From the NCBI RefSeq assembly GCF_014647375.1, contig NZ_BMPB01000023.1, positions 1 to 61,844 of the forward strand: a DNA stretch of 61,844 nt, in the 5' to 3' direction. Shown piece by piece: positions 28,101-36,900 of the stretch; positions within the stretch are counted from its first letter, which is position 1, and the number at the start of each line of letters is the position of its first letter. This stretch comes from Parabacteroides faecis (GTDB lineage: Bacteria > Bacteroidota > Bacteroidia > Bacteroidales > Tannerellaceae). The position numbers and the translations under genes are program-made. Under the pieces are notes generated by a model. It made no database searches. It was not told the origin of the DNA and worked only from the letters and a program-made list of their open reading frames with translations.

Positions 28101-28150
28101 GTGCCGAAAGCCAGACGGCTATAAAAACAGTGAAATTACAGGTACGTTAA
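22172..28150 (+). CDS. giant pilus-tip / adhesin-like exported protein
   Basis: A 1992-residue exported protein with a signal peptide (cleavage near LVYGQ, residue 30) and no lipobox. Most of it is beta-rich, with low similarity to anything I can name. The last 75 residues form a Por-type sorting-domain-like module (IYSVVRGEVIVSA, IQVVAPSGQVVRSF, FNLPQGIYIIRAESQTAIKTVKLQVR); whether this organism has type IX secretion cannot be seen here. As the last gene of the pilus operon it is the likely tip adhesin. Composition is strongly mosaic: AT-rich to about 27470, then GC-rich for the conserved C-terminus, with GC islands near 26150-26220 and 26480-26660. A terminator follows. Confidence 0.75.
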   Translation: MMKRYINKLGKILLASTLLIGGSGGLVYGQDTVEDDHESTTISFTNTGDRIKPTEEVIYALPNVPKNIYFQYAYTRDNIDGFISWRNLSNTQNPKANLTRPQGYRPNYRVGGAWEWSDDEPKNFWSDGNYRLVEYQNAFAWFRNSDDSNTSYCYTVTKSSRDNVIGDITHKRDNLNNSYSTLASTCYITYQNNTINGNEIIECSASSVLPTSWTVDRSRQSPELTVIRRYQIKNGAERGDKLKNNREVMGTSKWLINVDATLPEAYRNNPGTYFIETPVIHTPMTRGTSYRLAERLTNYYVPSGGNYAEAGQVRWRAYDENGYPSQGNIEFYGENKKTASYTIQEQKTDLNLAANENRSVASILNFYFNYNEENSSSQQKFYLTAEVAAEGGDTWYPVSLITVYLEPHSDPMTQEELCDINNEDDPLYQRRFSYINKHYTLLASETFDGEQGEKKEIETNLSSNNNYRSTPFTNSESFYAYTYPSENRDEGRKSAGRGEYGLYRTLNYEGVSQTNYTDYFKSVYNHEVIDRNKELADSRFEEERPEDYEDGFGYFLYVDAADEAGVITKLKFNEDLCPNTRLLVTAWVCNLGGTYGLSADVGLTFKGVKDSGEEEILNKFYTGAVKNVPETNDPQRQTVKWQQIYFYFNYSATEDTYESYVLELANNCRHSGGADYAIDDIRIYRSLPDIRVERINDCDATTLEVTTDVLTLFANMNWDQDQPVLESQQRENEILGDYTTRKYRYGLMGLKEGGVINGEDDVYSGNFYFAFLDNFDPETQNRDYDWVAINKDALGNVPEAVHAARVSLTTKLELMPRSAERALIAERYMNIQAMIDYNSDYQHVKESYDQFTNKENPDAEFDVSLGNGSSFKMTVTEAMQFLNLSDDGSSQELLDLTALVDNTSSSPNVGSWDDNKLAKYTQNVIELYHRLHIPRIRYPWLSSDGSTLHISTIDVDNTDLKCFEYDSNGTTVKHDGKYHVMIFTAEEVAGVNTTEVSPVGKCKLVSPFQVQGVVQINIITGTQHEAALCVGNQRQLSAYLLQWEEGSEEPTKLEVEDGYIFDWYLGPMEGEGEDGIPSYSSLEIKGADDKSLTLKEALSEYRNAVNNPKGVISVDALEEWSSSVGNIKEVLIDLIQRGLLQTGKFANETFTMIVRSDEIVAMPYVSNPADQNIHYCTEESPVDFGEVGDHSPLLYPGFNNTGDDTDLASGIAYLRLGLLHLESGKSLTVPVRSNVEMADDATSLREGSNTNITWTNVNTGNVTTVGTITALNVTEAGGTITFQWNNFAKENFKEGIEYHLNIPFVQYDGSNILSNECDGLATLAIKIVPEYLTWSGDANGLWYNDNNWEQSTKGELYKDGDAGTSTDDANGTDDIKNAFSPLYFTKVTVNPEKIVDGKASVLPLREEKTTFVTGTGKHTLNFGADGMNLDAATDATSKSGVTPNIQYDMAVDGEITDGTDKSDKWSIVPYYGNKVDQIYFKPGAQLQRQQELKYNTARVEFEMDKDAKYWLASPLKDVYAGDMYAPKGTGRQTTYAFDPISYSKNAPNSENDRQNPSFYQKAWDKGVNIYTNADGDLSTLYSVVKSNWSVEYNDVNVPYALGKGFYASVEDFTNDENKALVRLPKEDVSYTYEELKTKAATSLSKTNGGKLADGAEITVTLSSDDNASDADGDGKHFLLGNPYMYPLSLESFFAENTMLANKVWTLNGGTAIVGTPDLVNGWNTGESLTEIPPMQAFFVELKDGLTVETTTQTVTFSTSMMKSDDETSRATLRSSITASHPVLRLTAEKGEKRSIAFLTQRDDASNAYESDKDAITLLDSELTEIPQIYTIAGDRAAGVNAVKTINNIPLGVYTASDKDEVALTIEGISNLPAALYLYDAKTKENKVLTGDSYTLNLTGATHGRYFLRSGDMPTGNEAIEGNNISIYSVVRGEVIVSATEPLKQIQVVAPSGQVVRSFFPRQAVHSFNLPQGIYIIRAESQTAIKTVKLQVR

Positions 28151-28185
28151 ACGCATTCCTACATTTTACATAAATAAAGTTGTTT

Positions 28186-28222
28186 ACCGGCAGGATTGAA
28201 TCAGTCCTGCCGGTATTTTTTC
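28186..28222 (+). terminator. pilus operon terminator
   Basis: Perfect 10-bp arms ACCGGCAGGA / TCCTGCCGGT (28186-28195, 28205-28214) with a 9-nt loop, followed by ATTTTTTCC. It lies 36 bp after the tip gene. A weaker, similar hairpin (GGCAAGG / CCTTGCC) follows near 28250-28275. Confidence 0.85.
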
Positions 28223-28289
28223 CGTACCTGTCAGCTGTCAGCCGGGGCAGGCAAGGGAATTCATCCTTGCCGGTAAAACATACAATACA

Positions 28290-28820
28290 ATGTACGAAGA
28301 ATTAAAAGCCCTTTTCGGCAAAGAGACCCCATCGGTGAGAAAGTTTCAAAAAATCCTGAACGAGTTACCCCCTGTCCGGCGTTTGCATTATCTCCAGTTA
28401 GCTTATAAGGCAGCCTTTTGTGAATGGGACGTAATGGATGTGCGCTACCGTTTGTTTCTGACCCACCTGTTTACCCGTGACTGGCAGCGTACTCTAAACT
28501 TCCTGCTGGAAAGTACTGTACTCGGCACGTTACAGTTCGACTTGCAGGAACCGGGGATTATTCAGCGTTTTATCGGGCAACTGGAAAATCCGGAGAACAG
28601 CCCGAATCCCTCTTTTCTTCATTTAGCCTTTTCTTTGTCGCTGGTTTTTCCTTATTCCTGGTCGGTCGGGTATCTGGGTGATAAGTTACGGACACAAATC
28701 CTTACTTCGGAGGATCTTCTCCGATTGAATGACAAGACGCTTTTAGGTAGTGATCCGGGAGATAAGTTTCATTGTGACTATAAAGAGGTAATGAAAAACA
28801 AAGGTAAGAAACCATGCTGA
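28290..28820 (+). CDS. hypothetical protein
   Basis: A 176-residue soluble protein that I do not recognise. It starts MYEELKALFGKETPSVRKF, is helix-rich (LPPVRRLHYLQLAYKAAFCEWDVMDVRYRLFLTHLF) and has no signal peptide, membrane segment or obvious catalytic motif. It follows the pilus operon terminator by 68 bp with a small hairpin in its leader. Coding character (codon bias, no internal stops, isolated in its frame) is good. There is no basis for a function; a link to the pilus is only positional. Confidence 0.55.
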   Translation: MYEELKALFGKETPSVRKFQKILNELPPVRRLHYLQLAYKAAFCEWDVMDVRYRLFLTHLFTRDWQRTLNFLLESTVLGTLQFDLQEPGIIQRFIGQLENPENSPNPSFLHLAFSLSLVFPYSWSVGYLGDKLRTQILTSEDLLRLNDKTLLGSDPGDKFHCDYKEVMKNKGKKPC

Positions 28821-28936
28821 TCTGTTCGCTGATTATCTCCTTTATTTTGTTTTTTAACTGTATCTTTACGATCAATTCATAGTAATATGAAACAACAATA
28901 GATGAAAACATAAAACTATAAATCAGGAGGACATAG

Positions 28937-29692
28937 ATGAATAGTGATTATAAAGTAGGCGATTTAATTTATGATGCAAATATTTATGATGGCATGAATA
29001 CCGACCTGACAGATTTGCAATTTTATAAACGGTGGCTGCCGAAAGGTAAGGAGACCCGAATACTCGAACTTTGTTGCGGCACAGGCAGGCTTACTGTTCC
29101 GATAGCAAAGGACGGGTATGATATTACCGGGGTTGATTATACTTCTTCAATGCTTGACCAGGCAAAGATTAAAGCATCCGAAGCAGGATTGGAAATTCCT
29201 TTTATTGAAGCTGATATCAGGACTTTGAATTTACAGGAAAAATACGACCTTATTTTTATTCCATTTAATTCAATCCATCATTTATATAAAAATGAAGATT
29301 TATTTAAGGCATTCAGTGTCGTTAAAAATCATCTCAAAGACGGAGGTTTATTTCTGTTGGATTGCTTTAATCCGAATATTCGATATATCGTAGAAGGTGA
29401 AAAAGAACCGATGGAAATTGCTGCATATACAACAGACGATGGAAGAGAAGTATTGATAAAGCAAACAATGCGATATGAAAATACGACTCAGATTAATCGA
29501 ATCGAATGGCATTACTTTATTAATGGTAAGTTCAATTCGAATCAAAATCTGGATATGAGAATGTTTTTCCCGCAAGAATTGGATTCATATTTGGAATGGA
29601 ACGGTTTTAATATTATTCACAAATACGGAGGATTTGACGGGGAAGCATTTAATGATGATTCGGAAAAACAGATATTCGTTTGCCGGTGTTAG
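28937..29692 (+). CDS. class I SAM-dependent methyltransferase
   Basis: A 251-residue cytosolic methyltransferase. Motif I is ILELCCGTGRLTVPIA (residues about 38-53); the acidic ribose-binding residue follows in ITGVDYTSSMLDQA. Motif III is FIEADIRTLNL, then a FIPFNSIHHL segment in place of the usual motif IV, and GGLFLLDCFNP as the post-motif strand. The substrate cannot be read; the fold is of the small-molecule, UbiE-like type. A TATCTTTA box at 28861-28868 could be its promoter. It converges with the AraC-B gene, with 25 bp between stops. Confidence 0.85.
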   Translation: MNSDYKVGDLIYDANIYDGMNTDLTDLQFYKRWLPKGKETRILELCCGTGRLTVPIAKDGYDITGVDYTSSMLDQAKIKASEAGLEIPFIEADIRTLNLQEKYDLIFIPFNSIHHLYKNEDLFKAFSVVKNHLKDGGLFLLDCFNPNIRYIVEGEKEPMEIAAYTTDDGREVLIKQTMRYENTTQINRIEWHYFINGKFNSNQNLDMRMFFPQELDSYLEWNGFNIIHKYGGFDGEAFNDDSEKQIFVCRC

Positions 29693-29717
29693 TTCTGATA
29701 CGAACGCTTTATTTACG

Positions 29718-30536
29718 TTATCTGCCGGCACTGGGGGCCAACCCGTAAGCCTCCTTATAAATCCTTGAAAAATGTGACAGGTTCTTGAAACCGACATTCA
29801 TCATTGCCTCGCTGACTTTATAATGTTGCTTGGCGATCAACTCGTGGGCGGTTTCCAGCCGTCGCCTGATGATCCATTTCTGCGGAGTAAGTTCGCTTAC
29901 CTTCCGGAAGTCATTCTTAAAGCCTGTCAGGCTTCGTCCGGTGTATGTCGCCAGTTCTTCCATAGACAGGTCGTACATATAGTTTTCCTCCATGAATCCC
30001 ATTAAGTCTATTTTCCAGGGTTCGGTAAAATCGAATAAGGAGGCGTAAACATTGGCATTGGATTTCAGTACGACATATAACCCTTCTTTCAGTTTCATAT
30101 CCAACCACTCCTTATCGGGTGTGTCGGATGAACTGAAATAAGGGAAGATGGACTCAAACAAACTTGTGACATCAGGGCGTGAAGGTATTTTCAGGATACT
30201 TGTCTTGCTCCGTCTGGCTGTTTCCGGAAATTTATCTTTACCCTGATGGCGGTAATATTCCAACAGGAATTTTCGGGGAAAATTCAGAAGGATGGATTGA
30301 TAGACCTGTGTATTCTTATCACTGTATTTAGTCATTTTTATCCGATGCCCTTTGCGGATAAAGGCACATTCCCCGGCACTAACTATAATGGAATGGTTGT
30401 CTTCCCGGAAATCGACCTGACCGGAATAAACATAAAGCAGGCAATGCTCCGGTATGCCGAGATCGCATATCGTGTCCTCACTGACTTTCATATTAAGAAA
30501 GATGTTGGAGTAGTTGATGAAATGTCTGTCTTCCAT
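29718..30536 (-). CDS. AraC-family regulator, family B (copy 2)
   Basis: A 272-residue regulator. The start at 30536 (MEDRHFINYSN) is preferred over the longer frame to 30578 because it aligns with the paralogue start at 9779. Residues 1-125 are an ExsA-like sensing domain (CLLYVYSGQVDFREDNHS, VSAGECAFIRKGHR). Residues about 165-270 are the HTH pair (YMYDLSMEELATYTGRSLTGF, VGFKNLSHFSRIYKEAYG). It lies 64 bp behind an aldo/keto reductase gene with no promoter of its own that I can see, so it is probably cotranscribed with it and regulates that unit through the repeats at 31646-31674. Confidence 0.85.
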   Translation of the reverse strand: MEDRHFINYSNIFLNMKVSEDTICDLGIPEHCLLYVYSGQVDFREDNHSIIVSAGECAFIRKGHRIKMTKYSDKNTQVYQSILLNFPRKFLLEYYRHQGKDKFPETARRSKTSILKIPSRPDVTSLFESIFPYFSSSDTPDKEWLDMKLKEGLYVVLKSNANVYASLFDFTEPWKIDLMGFMEENYMYDLSMEELATYTGRSLTGFKNDFRKVSELTPQKWIIRRRLETAHELIAKQHYKVSEAMMNVGFKNLSHFSRIYKEAYGLAPSAGR

Positions 30537-30600
30537 ATCTATTATTGTTTGAAGGCGAAAATACGATTTTATCCGCAAAAGGAGGAATTTGTACTAAGTT

Positions 30601-31581
30601 TTATTGGTAAAGCCTGGCAATATCTTCGTCTGTCCGGTTACCGTGGATTTCAATATTGGCGAGCTCCGTCTCGATCCGGTTAAACTCTCCGGGAGTTAGT
30701 TCGAGATCGGCTGCATGCAGGTTCTCTGCGATACGTTCCGGTTTACGTGAACCGGGGATCGGAACAAGGAATTTATATTTATACAGCATCCAGGCGAGAG
30801 ATATCTGAGCCGGAGTTGCATTTTTCTCCTGGGCAAACAGATGAAGCAGATCGAGTAACGGTTGGTTGGCTACCATATTTTCTTTCTCGAAACGAGTAAT
30901 TACCCGGCGCACATCATCACCTTTATATTCTTGTGCAGGAGTATATTTCCCACTCAGGAAACCACTGCCCAGCGGACTGAACGGAACAAAACCAATCCCT
31001 AACTCTCCACATGCAGGAATGACTTCTTTCTCGAATGTGCGTTCCATTATGGAATACTCGCTTTGCACGGCTGTCATGGGTGTGACGGCATGTGCCAGAC
31101 GGATTTGTTCGGCAGTGGATTGCGATTGCCCCCAGCCCCGTATCTTTCCTTTCTTTATCAGTTCGCCCATACACCAGGCAATCGCTTCTACCGGGATCTG
31201 TTTGCTGACACGGTGCTGATAATAAAGGTCGACATAATCCGTTTTGAGGCGTTTCAGCGACGCATCCAGATGCGATTCCACGGCCTTCATCAATTGGGGC
31301 ATCGTAGAAACTTCTTCATCCGGATATATTCTGAACTTCGTAGCCAGAATGATATTCTGCCGGATCGGAGCAATGCCTTCGCCCACCAGTTTCTCATTCT
31401 CTCCGGCACCATAGGCTTCTGCCGTATCAAAGAAATTACATCCCAATTCATAAGCATTTCTCATTAAAGCAATAGCCTCGTCTTTCTCCGGAGTTTCACC
31501 GTAACCATGACTTAATCCCATACATCCGTAACCTACAGCCGAAACTTCTAGTCCTGCTGCACCGATTTTTCTTTTCTTCAT
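30601..31581 (-). CDS. aldo/keto reductase, cytosolic (copy 3)
   Basis: A 326-residue AKR without an export signal. The tetrad is complete: FFDTAEAYG, LATKFRIY, YYQHRVSK. The cofactor tail reads PIPGSRKPERIAENL. It resembles the YhdN/AKR11-13 type general reductases of aldehydes and ketones. Its promoter has a TACTTTTG -7 box (31617-31624), with CAGCAAAGTC at exactly 18 bp and a second CAGCAAA 22 bp further up, like the promoter at 8860. It is the first gene of a two-gene unit with the AraC-B regulator. Confidence 0.85.
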   Translation of the reverse strand: MKKRKIGAAGLEVSAVGYGCMGLSHGYGETPEKDEAIALMRNAYELGCNFFDTAEAYGAGENEKLVGEGIAPIRQNIILATKFRIYPDEEVSTMPQLMKAVESHLDASLKRLKTDYVDLYYQHRVSKQIPVEAIAWCMGELIKKGKIRGWGQSQSTAEQIRLAHAVTPMTAVQSEYSIMERTFEKEVIPACGELGIGFVPFSPLGSGFLSGKYTPAQEYKGDDVRRVITRFEKENMVANQPLLDLLHLFAQEKNATPAQISLAWMLYKYKFLVPIPGSRKPERIAENLHAADLELTPGEFNRIETELANIEIHGNRTDEDIARLYQ

Positions 31582-31616
31582 ATTACTTCTTTGTTTATAG
31601 GTTTTATATCTGTTGG

Positions 31617-31674
31617 CAAAAGTAGGGGATAGGAATGATTCGGACTTTGCTGTGCGGACAAACTGTTTTTGCTG
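31617..31674 (-). promoter_or_regulatory. promoter with AraC-B direct repeats (copy 2)
   Basis: The -7 box TACTTTTG (31617-31624) is preceded on the minus strand by CAGCAAAGTC (31643-31652) at 18 bp and CAGCAAA (31668-31674). The repeats are 22 bp apart, two helical turns, as is usual for AraC half-sites. Confidence 0.6.
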
Positions 31675-31743
31675 TGAGGGCTATTACACAAAAGAAGGGC
31701 AGAGGAAATATGATGTAATCATCGCTGATTCTTAAATAATTGT

Positions 31744-31751
31744 TAGCTTTG
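31744..31751 (+). promoter_or_regulatory. -7 box TAGCTTTG
   Basis: TAnnTTTG match 71 bp upstream of the zinc-ribbon / CDF transporter operon. Confidence 0.5.
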
Positions 31752-31822
31752 TAGACAGTTAGAGAGTAATATAGATTTATTCGATATCTGATAATAATTA
31801 TAAACCTAATTAGTAGAACATT

Positions 31823-32092
31823 GTGAACAAACTATTTTGCCAGAGTTGTGGTATGCCACTTGAAAATGACAAGGTAATTGGAACAAACACGGATAACAGT
31901 AAAAATAACGACTATTGTATTTACTGCTATAAGGATGGAACTTTTACACAAGATGTGACTATGAATGAAATGATAGAGATCAGCTTACGACATATGAAAG
32001 AATTGTTTAAAGGCGACCCTGCTTTTGATGAAAAAGCTGCGCTCGATAACATGAACTCCTTTTTCCCACAATTAAAAAGATGGAGTAAATAA
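31823..32092 (+). CDS. zinc-ribbon protein
   Basis: An 89-residue protein that starts with GTG. CQSCGMPL at residues 6-13 and YCIYCYKDG at about 30-38 give two CxxC pairs, the putative zinc-ribbon family (Zn_ribbon_2 type). The C-terminal half is helical (MIEISLRHMKELF). It is 5 bp before the CDF transporter and surely cotranscribed, which suggests a metal-linked role, but the family function is unknown. Confidence 0.75.
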   Translation: MNKLFCQSCGMPLENDKVIGTNTDNSKNNDYCIYCYKDGTFTQDVTMNEMIEISLRHMKELFKGDPAFDEKAALDNMNSFFPQLKRWSK

Positions 32093-32097
32093 TACGT

Positions 32098-33015
32098 ATG
32101 TCACGGGAGAAAATCTTGATAAGAACTTCATGGGTAAGTACGATAGGCAACGCGATACTGTCTGTATCTAAAATTGTTGTCGGCTTGTTGGCGGGGAGTT
32201 TGGCTGTAATTGGGGATGGTATTGATTCGGCAACCGATGTGGTTATATCTGTTGTCATGATCTTTACGGCACGTTTGATGAACAAGCCACCTTCCAAGAA
32301 GTATGTGTTTGGTTATGAGAAAGCGGAGAGTATTGCCACTAAGGTGCTTTCGTTAGTGATCTTTTATGCAGGCGCACAGATGTTAGTGTCGTCGGTTGAA
32401 AGTATCTTTTCGAACGAGACGAAAGAGATTCCATCGGCTATTGCCATCTATGTTACGGTCTTTTCTATTATCGGTAAACTTTTGTTGTCTACTTACCAAT
32501 ATAAACAAGGAAAGAAAATAAACAGTTCCATGCTGATCGCGAATGCTGTCAATATGCGTAATGATGTGGTTATTTCATGTGGTGTCCTGTTTGGATTGAT
32601 ATTTACTTTTATATTTAAGTTGCCTATACTCGACTCAATCACGGGGTTGGTGATCAGCCTCTTTATCATCAAATCGTCTATCGGTATCTTTATGGATTCC
32701 AATGTTGAACTGATGGATGGGGTGAAAGATGTCAACGTATATAATAAGATATTTGAAGCTGTAGAGAAAGTTCCCGGTGCAGGTAATCCGCATCGTGTCC
32801 GGTCGAGAATGGTTGGTAATCTGTATCTGATCACGCTCGATATAGAAGTAGACCCGCAAATGACTTTGATGCGTGCCCATGAGATTGCCGATGAAGTAGA
32901 GAAGAGTATAGAAGACTCGATAGATAATATATATGATATTTTAGTCCATGTGGAGCCTGCCGGAAAATGCCAAACGGATGAGAAATTTGGTATCGATAGA
33001 GACATGGTGAAATAG
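32098..33015 (+). CDS. cation diffusion facilitator transporter
   Basis: A 305-residue inner-membrane metal exporter with about six membrane segments and a C-terminal cytoplasmic ferredoxin-like domain (RVRSRMVGNLYLITLDIEVDP, AHEIADEVEKSIE, ILVHVEPAG). Transport-site residues are the Asp pair in GDGIDSATD (TM2) and NAVNMRND (TM5). In zinc transporters TM5 has His-x3-Asp; here the His is Asn. That suggests a selectivity other than zinc, perhaps Mn or Fe, but this is inference. It is translated right behind the zinc-ribbon gene. Confidence 0.85.
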   Translation: MSREKILIRTSWVSTIGNAILSVSKIVVGLLAGSLAVIGDGIDSATDVVISVVMIFTARLMNKPPSKKYVFGYEKAESIATKVLSLVIFYAGAQMLVSSVESIFSNETKEIPSAIAIYVTVFSIIGKLLLSTYQYKQGKKINSSMLIANAVNMRNDVVISCGVLFGLIFTFIFKLPILDSITGLVISLFIIKSSIGIFMDSNVELMDGVKDVNVYNKIFEAVEKVPGAGNPHRVRSRMVGNLYLITLDIEVDPQMTLMRAHEIADEVEKSIEDSIDNIYDILVHVEPAGKCQTDEKFGIDRDMVK

Positions 33016-33140
33016 AAAAAAATCGGTGTCGGTATAAGTCAAGAAAACTGTAATAATCAAAGCGGATAGCTAATATTTAGAGTCTCAGTCAGATACCAGC
33101 TGTTTTCTCGTTGATAATTATTAACAGTAAATGTTTTGCC

Positions 33141-33186
33141 ATGTTTAAACGATCGTTTAAGTTTGCTTAAACAATCGTTTAAACAT
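33141..33186. promoter_or_regulatory. TetR operator, near-perfect 46-bp palindrome
   Basis: The two 23-bp halves (ATGTTTAAACGATCGTTTAA... and its mirror) match at 20 of 23 positions, and each half is itself palindromic (TTAAACGATCGTTTAA). That gives four half-sites. It ends 3 bp before the TetR start codon, so binding would block its own expression. Confidence 0.75.
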
Positions 33187-33189
33187 AGT

Positions 33190-33807
33190 ATGGTAAAAAA
33201 GAATTCGACATCGGATGTAAGTGACCGGATACTGGATGTAGCCCGTGACTTATTTATTAAGAATGGCTATACGGGAACCAGTGTTCGCGATATAGCAGCA
33301 GCTTCAGGCACTAATGTAGCCCACATCAATTATTATTTTGAGTCGAAGTATAATCTTTTCGAAATAATATTTGATGAGGCATTTGATATTCTCTTTAAAC
33401 GTGTTTCCGCAACTTTGACATCGGATATGCCATTCTACGATATGGTAGAAGCATGGATAACTACCTATTATGAAATATTGTCCGAATATCCTCAGATACC
33501 TATTTTTATCTTGAATGAAGTCAACCAGAGTCCTGATACCCTGATCAAGAAACTGGTGGAACGTAATCCTTTGGCTATATTTACAAGATTGTCTGAAAGG
33601 ATGGCTGAAGAAGTGAAAAAGGGAACGATAAAGGATATTCCGGTGATAGACTTAGGATTAAATATCTTATCCCTATGTGTATTTCCGTTTATGTTCAAAG
33701 GATTGGCCATCAGGATTGCAGACCGTTCGGAAACTGAATATAATGAAATCCTGGCAGAACATAAGAAACGTGTGATTGATTTGATCTTTAGCGGGTTGAA
33801 ACCATAA
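33190..33807 (+). CDS. TetR-family regulator
   Basis: A 205-residue regulator starting MVKKNSTSDVSD. The start at 33190 is chosen over an in-frame TTG at 33136 because that would place the palindromic operator inside the gene. Residues 10-57 are the TetR HTH (ILDVARDLFIKNGYTGTSVRDIAAASGTNVAHINYYFESK). The rest is the helical ligand-binding domain. The 46-bp palindrome directly in front implies autorepression, and the CoA-dehydratase activase gene 93 bp downstream may be under the same control. The ligand is unknown. Confidence 0.85.
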   Translation: MVKKNSTSDVSDRILDVARDLFIKNGYTGTSVRDIAAASGTNVAHINYYFESKYNLFEIIFDEAFDILFKRVSATLTSDMPFYDMVEAWITTYYEILSEYPQIPIFILNEVNQSPDTLIKKLVERNPLAIFTRLSERMAEEVKKGTIKDIPVIDLGLNILSLCVFPFMFKGLAIRIADRSETEYNEILAEHKKRVIDLIFSGLKP

Positions 33808-33900
33808 GTTTTTACTCGCTACATATATAATACCAGGGTAACCACTAATATTTAGCCCTCAATTAAGATTGTCGTATAGATTTATTATAATCGTTTTAAT

Positions 33901-36900
33901 ATGAAACCAAATACTATTTGTAGTATCGGGATCGATGTCGGTTCCACTACATTGAAAGTTGTTGTTTTGAATGACCGGAATGAAATCATTTACAAAGTTT
34001 ACAGACGTCATAAGGCTGATTTTAATACCTTATTTGTTGAAGAACTGAATACTGTCACTTCCCGATTCCCTGATTGCCGGTTTACGATAGCCATTACGGG
34101 ATCGGCTGGCATGGGGATATCCGAACGAACAGGGATTCCTTTTGTTCAGGAAGTCGTTGCATCTATAGAAGTAGTAGATAAAGAATATCCGGACACACAT
34201 ACGCTGATAGATCTGGGTGGTGAAGATGCCAAAATGGTATTCTTTAAAGATGGAAGACAGCCGGATATCCGTATGAACGGAAGCTGTGCCGGTGGAACGG
34301 GAGCTTTTATCGACCAGATGGCCGACCTGATGAATATTCCTGTCGAAGAACTGGGGCGTCAGGCACTGAAGTATGAAAAGTTATACCCGGTAGCTTCCCG
34401 TTGTGGTGTATTTGCGAAAACGGATGTACAAAACCTTATCTCTCGCAACGTGCCGGTTCCCGATATATCCATGTCGATCTTGCGGACTGTCGCCGTGCAA
34501 AGTGTGACTACGCTTGCTCGGGGATGTGATATACAACCGAAGATACTTTGTATAGGCGGTCCGCTGACGTTTATCCCTGCATTAAGAGACTCTTTTGTCG
34601 AACTACTGAACCTGGATGAAGCAGATCTGATCGTCCCGGCAAACAGTGAGTATTTTCCGGCATGGGGAACAGCCCTTTATAACCGGGAGGGAGAGACAAT
34701 CGAAGACATATCCTTGCTGATACAAAAGTTGGGAATAAAGGATCATAAACGGAAAGATGTATTGCCTGCTTTATTCGCGAATGAAGAGGAATATCAGTCC
34801 TGGAAAGAGAACCGGAAGATAAAACCTTTAAAGCGGGCAGAACTCGGTTCGAAGAAAAATATCGAATGCTTTCTGGGTATTGACTCCGGTTCCACGACGA
34901 CCAAGATACTAATTATGGATACGGACGGTGATATCGTTTATACGTTCTATGGCACCAACCAGGGAAATTCCCTGAGGAAGGTGATCGAGGGACTGAACGG
35001 ATTTTATCAGGAAGCCAAAAACAAAGGAGTTACATTCCGTTTTATCTCATCTGCGGCGACAGGTTACGGGGAAGACCTGATCAAGTCGGCATTAAATCTC
35101 GATTACGGGATCGTGGAAACGATGGCGCATTTATCCGGTGCACAATATGTAGACCCGGAAGTCTCCTTCGTACTGGATATCGGCGGACAGGATATGAAAT
35201 CCATATTCACCCGCAACGGAGTCATATCGAATATCGAACTGAATGAAGCATGTTCATCCGGTTGCGGCTCTTTCCTTCAGAACTTTGCGGCAACCATGAA
35301 TATGGGGCTTTCCGAGTTCACGAAAGCAGCCTGCCTGGCAGAATATCCTAGTGACCTGGGATCACGCTGTACTGTTTTTATGAATTCGAAGGTGAAACAG
35401 TCATTGCGTGAAAATGCGGCATTAGGTGATATTGCAGCCGGTTTGGCTTATTCGGTCATCAAGAACTGTCTGTTCAAGGTGCTGAAAATCACGAACCTCA
35501 ACCTTTTGGGAGAACATATCGTGGTGCAGGGCGGAACGTTCCGCAACGATGCTGTTTACCGTGCACTCGAACTCCTGTCTGGCAAATCGGTCAGTACCAC
35601 CGACTATCCCGAATTGATGGGAGCGTTAGGAGCTGCTTTATATGCCCGGAAGATGTGGCAGGCTGATAAGAAGCAGACGCTGTTTACCGGAGAGGAAGTA
35701 TTGCCGGATGTAAATACGGTGGATACAAAAGAATTGCAATGTAAAGGATGTACGAACAAATGTTCGATCCTTCGTTTCCGGTTTGATAACGGGAATATTT
35801 GTTATGCAGGAAATAAATGCGAGAAAGTGTTTTTTAGCAAAACCACGGCTGCGGAGAAAGGCTATAACGCTTTTGACAGAAAGAATGAGATCCTTTTTGC
35901 CCGTAGTAGCGAAAAGCAGACGTCTGTATCCGGTTTACGGATCGGTATTCCGCGGGTGCTGAATATGTTTGAGAATTATCCTTTCTGGCATACCTTGCTT
36001 ACCGAATGTGATTTGGAAGTGGTATTGTCTCCCGAGTCTACAACGGCTCTTTACCAGAAAGGAGTCGGAAGTGTGATGTCTGACAACATCTGTTTTCCGG
36101 CCAAGTTGGTGCACGGGCATATCCTGGCATTGGCAGAGCAAAAGGTCGACCGTATTTTCTATCCGATGATCGTGAAGGAAGAAAAAGAGTTCGATTCGTC
36201 GGTCAATTCATACAATTGCCCGGTCGTGAGCGGTTATCCGGATGTGATCCGGAGTTCTATGGAACCGGAGGAAAAGTTCGGTATTCCGTTCGACAAACCT
36301 GTCGTTACTTTTAGTAATGACAAAGCACTGGAGAAAGCCTGTTTTACTTATCTCTCTTCTTTGGGCGTATCGGAGGTTGTTTTTAGAAAAGCCTTTGTGA
36401 AAGCGCTGAAAGAGCGCAATGAGACGAAAGATGCTTTGCGGGATAAACAAAAAGCTTTGTTCGACCAGGCGGTCAGAGAGAATAAGTTGGTATTCGTGGT
36501 AGTGGGCAGACCTTATCATACAGACCCGCTGATCCATCAGAAGGTAGGGCAAATCCTTTCGGATATGGGAGTATATGTGTTCACCGACGATATTTTCCGT
36601 CATAAGGAAAGTAAAGGGTTCGGTAAACTGAATATAGTCTCGCAATGGTCTTACCCTAACCGGGTCGTACAAGCTGCCATGGAAGTCGCCAAACTTCCTC
36701 AGAACGTGCAATTGGTGCAACTGAACTCTTTTGGCTGTGGTCCCGACTCTTTCTTTATGGATGAAACCGGGGAAATATTGAAGCAAGCAGGCAAGAACCA
36801 TACGATCTTACGTATCGACGAAATAGCCAGTCCGGGTTCTGTCCGGTTGCGTATGCGTTCCCTGATCGAGTCTTTGAAGGTGATAATACCTGATCCGGTA

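Noticed and set aside
33136-33189. TTG start extending TetR upstream
   Set aside because: It would encode the palindromic operator as protein; the ATG at 33190 gives a normal TetR N-terminus.
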